NCBI GenBank assembly: GCA_964580235.1
Contig: CAZOJY010000025.1
Location: 1 to 33,684 of the forward strand
DNA from: G020348385 sp964580235
Lineage (GTDB): Bacteria; Acidobacteriota; Aminicenantia; Aminicenantales; Aminicenantaceae
Length of the DNA stretch: 33,684 bases
Reading direction: 5' to 3'
In this document: piece after piece, positions 29,492 to 33,684 of the stretch
Numbering within the stretch: position 1 is the first letter of the stretch
Layout: every line of letters starts with the position of its first letter
Made by a program: the position numbers and the translations under genes
Notes under the pieces: model-generated
Seen by the model: only the letters and a program-made list of their open reading frames with translations
The model's database searches: none
What the model was told of the DNA's origin: nothing

Positions 29492-31339
29492 AAATCCAAG
29501 TTTTCCAAGCTGCTTCAGGAACATGTCCTGCTTTGCGATGGCGGCATGGGAACTATGCTTTACAGCAAAGGTTTCTACATCAATTCGTGCTTCGATGAGC
29601 TTAACCTTACGAACCCAGATCTTGTGAAGGACGTCCACAGTGAATATGCGAATTGTGGTGTCGATGTTATCGAGACAAATACTTTTGGTGCCAACCGCTG
29701 TAAGCTGAAAAAATATGGGCTCGAGGATAAAGTGGCAGAGATCAACCGCTCAGGCGCAAGAATTGCCAGAGAAGCTGCCGGAAAAGACATCATTATAGCA
29801 GGTTCCATAGGACCTCTGGGAACAAAAATAGAACCTTGGGGCCCCACCTCGATTGTAGAGGCAAAAGCAGCTTTCTACGAACAGGCCCAGGCCCTTCAGG
29901 AAGGAGGTGTGGATTTATTTATTCTGGAAACCTTTTCCGACATTAATGAAATTCATCAGGCCATCAAAGCCGTGCAGCAACTGGAATATCCGCCAGAAAT
30001 CATCGCTGAAATGACAATCGGTGAAGACGGAAACAGCCTTTATGGAACAACCCCAGAAGTTTTCACGAAAAAACTCGAAGAATGGAACGTTCATGTGATA
30101 GGAGTGAACTGCAGTGTGGGCCCTTCCCATATGTATCAATGCATAGAAAAGATGTCCAAGATAACAAAACTTCCTCTCTCGGCCATGCCAAATGCAGGAA
30201 TTCCGAGAGAAGTTGAAGGGCGGAACATTTATTTGTGTTCCCCAGAATACATGGCTGAATACGCCAAGCGATTTATTTTATGCGGCGTGAAATTAGTAGG
30301 CGGATGCTGTGGGACAACTCCTGCCCATATAAAAGCGATGAGAGCGGCCATCAAAGCTCTTCAACCCCCAGAACGAAGTAAAATCCAAATCCCCTATCCT
30401 GTCGAAGAGAAAGAAGAAAGGAAAAAAGTCGCCGTTGAGAATAAGTCAAAAATGGCTAAGCGGCTCGTGAATAAGCAATTCGTGAGCAGCATTGAAATAG
30501 TCCCGCCCAGAGGTCACAATGCCACCAAGGCCATACAAATTGCTCACTCGCTCGAAAAGGAAGGGATTGACTGCATCAACATTCCTGATGGGCCCCGTGC
30601 GAGCGCCCGCATGAGTCCGATGGCCTTGGCTGCTATTCTCCTTAAAAAAACAAAAATTGAGCCAATTCTCCACTACACCTGCCGTGACCGGAATCTCTTG
30701 GGAATGCAGTCCGATCTTCTTGGAATGTACGCTCAAGGGATAAGAAACATACTCATCCTGACGGGCGATCCCCCGAAGCTCGGTGATTATCCAGACGCCA
30801 CGGCTGTTTTCGATGTTGATTCGATCGGCCTGACACATTTTGTGAGTTACTTGAATAAAGGCATCGATATTGGCGGGAAAAAATTGTCCGAACCAACGGG
30901 ATTTCATATGGGAGTTGGCACAAATCCCGGAGCCATCAATCTTGATTATGAGGTGTCCCGCTTTGAACGGAAAGTCGAAGCGGGAGCCGAGTTTGCAATC
31001 ACTCAACCCGTCTATGATATTCGAATACTCGAAAATTTTTTAAAGCGAATAGAGCACTGCCGTATCCCTATTTTAGGAGGAATATGGCCGTTATTCAGCT
31101 TGAGAAACGCAGAGTTCATGCATAATGAAGTCCCGGGAGCAGCGGTCCCTTCCGATATCATGGAGAGGATGAAAAAAGCCCAAGAAATCAGCCCTGAGAA
31201 AGCCAGACAGGAAGGAGTGTCTATCGCACAGGAAGTCCTTTTGAAACTCAAAGACATGGTGGAAGGCGTTCAGATCAGTGCTCCACTGGGGAAGTATGAA
31301 TTAGCTCTGGAAGTTCTCAAATCATTAAAAACCAGATGA
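29489..31339 (+). CDS. Bifunctional homocysteine S-methyltransferase / methylenetetrahydrofolate reductase
   Basis: From the AUA at 29489 the protein has 616 residues, matching the ~610 of YitJ-type fusions; from the ATG at 29546 it has 597. Residues ~1-300 are the homocysteine methyltransferase barrel: LLCDGGMGTMLY, ETNTFGANR, SIGPLGT, and the zinc-binding cysteines Cys208 (GVNCSVGP) and Cys273-Cys274 (GGCCGTTPAHI). Residues ~325-610 are the flavin-dependent MetF-like barrel: SIEIVPPRGHN, LHYTCRDRNLLGMQSDLLG, ILILTGDPPKLGDYP and FAITQPVYD. It would reduce methylene-THF to methyl-THF and methylate homocysteine. It is followed after 69 bases by an AcsE-like methyltransferase gene. No cobalamin-binding domain is present, so the methyl donor is uncertain. 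Confidence 0.93.
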   Translation: MKSKFSKLLQEHVLLCDGGMGTMLYSKGFYINSCFDELNLTNPDLVKDVHSEYANCGVDVIETNTFGANRCKLKKYGLEDKVAEINRSGARIAREAAGKDIIIAGSIGPLGTKIEPWGPTSIVEAKAAFYEQAQALQEGGVDLFILETFSDINEIHQAIKAVQQLEYPPEIIAEMTIGEDGNSLYGTTPEVFTKKLEEWNVHVIGVNCSVGPSHMYQCIEKMSKITKLPLSAMPNAGIPREVEGRNIYLCSPEYMAEYAKRFILCGVKLVGGCCGTTPAHIKAMRAAIKALQPPERSKIQIPYPVEEKEERKKVAVENKSKMAKRLVNKQFVSSIEIVPPRGHNATKAIQIAHSLEKEGIDCINIPDGPRASARMSPMALAAILLKKTKIEPILHYTCRDRNLLGMQSDLLGMYAQGIRNILILTGDPPKLGDYPDATAVFDVDSIGLTHFVSYLNKGIDIGGKKLSEPTGFHMGVGTNPGAINLDYEVSRFERKVEAGAEFAITQPVYDIRILENFLKRIEHCRIPILGGIWPLFSLRNAEFMHNEVPGAAVPSDIMERMKKAQEISPEKARQEGVSIAQEVLLKLKDMVEGVQISAPLGKYELALEVLKSLKTR

Positions 31340-31408
31340 TTTTTATGCAATAATCAATTATATTCAGTCATCAGATATCATGCGAACTAATAACTTGGAT
31401 TGCGTAAA

Positions 31409-32200
31409 ATGATAATCATCGGAGAGAGGTTGAATTCCAGCAGGACGCAGGTTTATAAAACGTTTGCGCATAGAGATGATGGGCATCTGGTTGGAGAAGC
31501 CCAAAAGCAGGAAAAGGCCGGGGCCGGCTATATCGATCTGAATACGGCGGCCTTGTTAGACAAAGAAATTCAAACGCTCAAATGGGCAGTCCCACTGCTG
31601 CAAAAAAAATTGACAATTCCTCTCTCCATCGATACACCCAATCACAAAGCGATGGAAGAAGGGCTGCGTCTGCATAAAGGACAGGCTTTTTTGAATTCTT
31701 TAAGCGGAGAAAAAGAGAGAATTGAACATATGCTTCCGCTCATAAAAAAATACGGGCCCAGGGTGGTTGTCCTGTGCCTTGATGATGAAGGTATCCCGAA
31801 GGATTCAAAAAAGAAGCTTGCCATTGCTCAACGGATGGTAGAATTTCTCATAAAAGAAAGCGTTCGGCCTGAAGATATTTTCGTCGATCCTCTTGTCCAA
31901 TCCATAGGAGTCGACCAAGACGCTGCGAACTTTTTTCTGGAATCCCTGGAAATAATAAAGAAAAAATTACCTGAGATCAAAACTATTGCTGGAATAAGCA
32001 ATATCTCCTATGGTCTGCCAAAAAGGCGGGTGTTGAACAGAGCATTTCTCACTTTGGCCATGGAACGGGGATTGGATGCTGCCATCCTAGATCCCCTTGA
32101 TAGAGAGCTCATCTCTTGTATCCATTCCACTCAGGCGCTCTTAGGAAAAGATCCTTATCTGAGAAAATACCTGTCTTTCATAAGAAATGAAGTCAACTAA
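31409..32200 (+). CDS. Methyltetrahydrofolate methyltransferase (AcsE/MetH pterin-domain type)
   Basis: The start is taken at the ATG at 31409 (MIIIGERLNSSR), giving 263 residues, the usual length of AcsE; a TTG three codons upstream would add MRK. The protein is a TIM barrel of the pterin-binding family: IIIGERLN, EKAGAGYIDLNTA, IPLSIDTPNHKAMEEGL, FLNSLSGE, VVVLCLDDEGIP, IFVDPLVQSIG and AGISNISYGLP. These match the folate-binding strands of methyl-THF:corrinoid/iron-sulfur protein methyltransferases and of MetH module 2. It moves the methyl group of methyl-THF to a cobalamin carrier. Next to the homocysteine methyltransferase-MTHFR fusion it suggests a split methionine synthase; a Wood-Ljungdahl role is the alternative, but no CODH/ACS or corrinoid gene is in the window. 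Confidence 0.9.
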   Translation: MIIIGERLNSSRTQVYKTFAHRDDGHLVGEAQKQEKAGAGYIDLNTAALLDKEIQTLKWAVPLLQKKLTIPLSIDTPNHKAMEEGLRLHKGQAFLNSLSGEKERIEHMLPLIKKYGPRVVVLCLDDEGIPKDSKKKLAIAQRMVEFLIKESVRPEDIFVDPLVQSIGVDQDAANFFLESLEIIKKKLPEIKTIAGISNISYGLPKRRVLNRAFLTLAMERGLDAAILDPLDRELISCIHSTQALLGKDPYLRKYLSFIRNEVN

Positions 32201-32325
32201 CCGGAAGGAAATCCCCAACAAATCCGGGCTGAGGTGATTTTTTGTACAAACTCCTCGATGGCCGCTGGTTGTATTTTTCCTGACTCGAGGACCGAGTTTA
32301 TCTAAAACTTGACCTGAGCCACAGA

Positions 32326-33570
32326 CTAGGGGAATATTCCCCGGTACCGATATACCTCGGCAATCCTTTCGATAGCCACCACGTAGGCCGCACATCGAAA
32401 CGAAACTTTCCTTTTTGCCGCGCTTTCCCAGACTTTCTTGAAGGCTTTTACCATCTTATGCTCAAGTTCCGCATTGACCTGTTCTTCTTCCCAATACAAT
32501 CCACTCATGGCCTGAACCCATTCCAGGTGGCTTACCACCACACCACCCGCATTGGCTAAAATATCGGGAATAACAGCAATACCACGTTTATCCAGGATCT
32601 CGTCTCCCTCTGGAGTTACAGGGCCGTTGGCAGCCTCAACAATGATCTTTGCTTTAATTTTGTGGGCATTTTTTTGGTGAATTTGGTTTTCTAGAGCAGC
32701 CGGAATGAGAACATCTGCATCCTGGAAAAGAAGTTCCTCTCTGTCTATCCGTTTTCCGGGATGTTTTGTTACACAGGCATGTTTCTCCACACAATCCATA
32801 AGCCCAGGGATATCCAGGCCGTCAGGATCAACAAGGCATCCCGTCACATCAGAGGCTGCCACCACTTTAGCTCCCATCTGAGAAAGGAAAAGAGCAGCAT
32901 GGCCGCCCACATTGCCAAATCCTTGGACTGCGATTCTCGCTCCTTTTAGGCTTTTCTTTTGGGCTTTGAAGAATTCTCTTGTGATTATAGATAAGCCTCT
33001 TCCGGTGGCCTCCTTTCGGCCTTTGGAGCCGCCTAGAATTTCGGGCTTTCCTGTCACGATGCTGGGTTCTGTGTATCCCTTAAACATCGAGAATGTATCC
33101 ATAATCCAGGCCATGGTTTTTGATGTTGTATAAACATCTGGAGCCGGGATATCGATATGGGGACCTAAAATGGGCATGATCTCAGTCGTGTATCTCCTGG
33201 TCATTCTTTCTAATTCGGACTCAGACAGCGTTTTGGGATCGCAAATGATCCCTCCTTTGGCACCCCCATAAGGCAAATCTAAAAGAGCGCATTTCCACGT
33301 CATCCAGGCCGCCAGAGCCACGACTTCATCCTCTGAGACATTAGGGTGGTAACGGACGCCTCCTTTTGTTGGCCCTTTGGCATCATTATACTGACAGCGA
33401 AATCCTTTAAAAACTTTTATTTTCCCGTTATCCAATTTGATGGGCACAGAGACTTTGAGGATCCTCATCGGATTTTCCAGAATTTTTAAAAGCTCCCTAT
33501 CGAACTTGATTTCTTGAGCCGCTTTATATAGCTGCTTCTGGGCCTTACGGGCTAAGGAATCCTTGATCAT
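32326..33570 (-). CDS. gdhA: Glutamate dehydrogenase
   Basis: This 414-residue enzyme interconverts glutamate and 2-oxoglutarate plus ammonia with NAD(P). KGPTKGGVRYHP (65-76) and the catalytic-lysine motif DLPYGGAKGG (Lys105) are exact family signatures. Other landmarks are GPHIDIPAPDVYT, TGKPEILGGSKGR, the Rossmann fold VQGFGNVGGHAA, VEAANGPVTPEGDEIL and the C-terminal ILANAGGVVVSHLEWVQ. Length and motifs fit the short bacterial/archaeal hexameric class and exclude leucine dehydrogenase, which is shorter (~360 residues). The ribosome site GAGGAG is seven bases upstream of the ATG. The gene is convergent with the methyltransferase gene; the 125-base gap shows no clear terminator. Upstream is the second copy of the TTAACCTGAATTATT repeat. 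Confidence 0.96.
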   Translation of the reverse strand: MIKDSLARKAQKQLYKAAQEIKFDRELLKILENPMRILKVSVPIKLDNGKIKVFKGFRCQYNDAKGPTKGGVRYHPNVSEDEVVALAAWMTWKCALLDLPYGGAKGGIICDPKTLSESELERMTRRYTTEIMPILGPHIDIPAPDVYTTSKTMAWIMDTFSMFKGYTEPSIVTGKPEILGGSKGRKEATGRGLSIITREFFKAQKKSLKGARIAVQGFGNVGGHAALFLSQMGAKVVAASDVTGCLVDPDGLDIPGLMDCVEKHACVTKHPGKRIDREELLFQDADVLIPAALENQIHQKNAHKIKAKIIVEAANGPVTPEGDEILDKRGIAVIPDILANAGGVVVSHLEWVQAMSGLYWEEEQVNAELEHKMVKAFKKVWESAAKRKVSFRCAAYVVAIERIAEVYRYRGIFP

Positions 33571-33632
33571 GGTTGCTCCTCTCTTCGCCTTATAACTTTT
33601 AAGCCTCTCTTTTTATTTTTGACAAGATATGA

Positions 33633-33654
33633 TTAACCTGAATTATTCATAAAC
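33633..33654. repeat. Second copy of the TTAACCTGAATTATT intergenic repeat
   Basis: This copy is followed by CATAAACATG, so TGAATTATTCA forms an 11-base odd palindrome. It lies about 65 bases upstream of the glutamate dehydrogenase start. The window ends 30 bases later, so its other end cannot be seen. Confidence 0.4.
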
Positions 33655-33684
33655 ATGATTTTTTTTACCGGGATTTAATACTAT

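Noticed and set aside
32201..32325. Terminator between the convergent methyltransferase and glutamate dehydrogenase genes
   Set aside because: Only a CCTCGA/TCGAGG pair with a 26-base loop and no T-run could be found; too weak to call.

Overview
This 33.7-kb bacterial chromosomal segment holds 20 recognisable protein genes (one cut by the left edge) and no rRNA, tRNA, CRISPR array, prophage or intact insertion sequence that I can see. Start sites are mostly classical (GGAGG-type ribosome sites; several TTGACA/TATAAT-like promoters). The gene mix is Tat-exported Cys-type sulfatases with an anaerobic sulfatase maturase, an SSS symporter, DPP-IV, VanW, a GH63-DUF547 fusion and a homocysteine methyltransferase-MTHFR fusion. 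It suggests an anaerobic or fermentative, glycan- and peptide-degrading heterotroph with two membranes, perhaps an uncultured Acidobacteriota/Aminicenantes-like or Planctomycetes-Lentisphaerae-like lineage. That placement is an inference from gene content, not a phylogenetic result.

Layout. (1) 1-2146, minus: an RND/MMPL-type transporter, open through the left edge. (2) 2365-16102: a sulfated-carbohydrate locus. An anaerobic sulfatase-maturating radical SAM enzyme (plus) converges on a seven-gene minus-strand cluster read 13660 to 3626: Tat-exported Gfo/Idh/MocA oxidoreductase, sodium/sugar symporter, iron-dependent alcohol dehydrogenase, secreted LamG-domain protein, zinc alcohol dehydrogenase, Cys-type sulfatase, and Tat-exported dienelactone-hydrolase-like protein. 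A second Cys-type sulfatase is divergent (14252, plus). Between the divergent units lies a ~312-bp element with 27-bp imperfect terminal inverted repeats, which looks like an IS remnant or MITE. (3) 16125-21271: a secreted DPP-IV-type peptidase divergent from two tandem secreted beta-propeller proteins of unknown function. (4) 21485-23668: a GH63-like glucosyl/mannosylglycerate hydrolase fused to DUF547. (5) 23691-25872, minus: vanW-pyk operon. (6) 26058-27464: group II PLP decarboxylase (GTG start). (7) 27565-29367, minus: a secreted protein with a possible papain/transglutaminase-like Cys-His-Asp triad. (8) 29489-32200: homocysteine methyltransferase-MTHFR fusion, apparently starting at AUA, followed by an AcsE-like methyltetrahydrofolate methyltransferase. 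(9) 32326-33570, minus: glutamate dehydrogenase.

How the parts fit: the maturase would convert the active-site cysteine of the two sulfatases to formylglycine in the cytoplasm, and Tat export would carry the folded enzymes out. The symporter would bring in released sugar and the dehydrogenases would process it. The right-hand genes are central and amino-acid metabolism (pyruvate kinase, glutamate dehydrogenase, folate one-carbon units). The least understood proteins are the LamG protein (7292-9361), the twin propellers (18644-21271), the GH63-DUF547 fusion and the 600-residue putative cysteine hydrolase.
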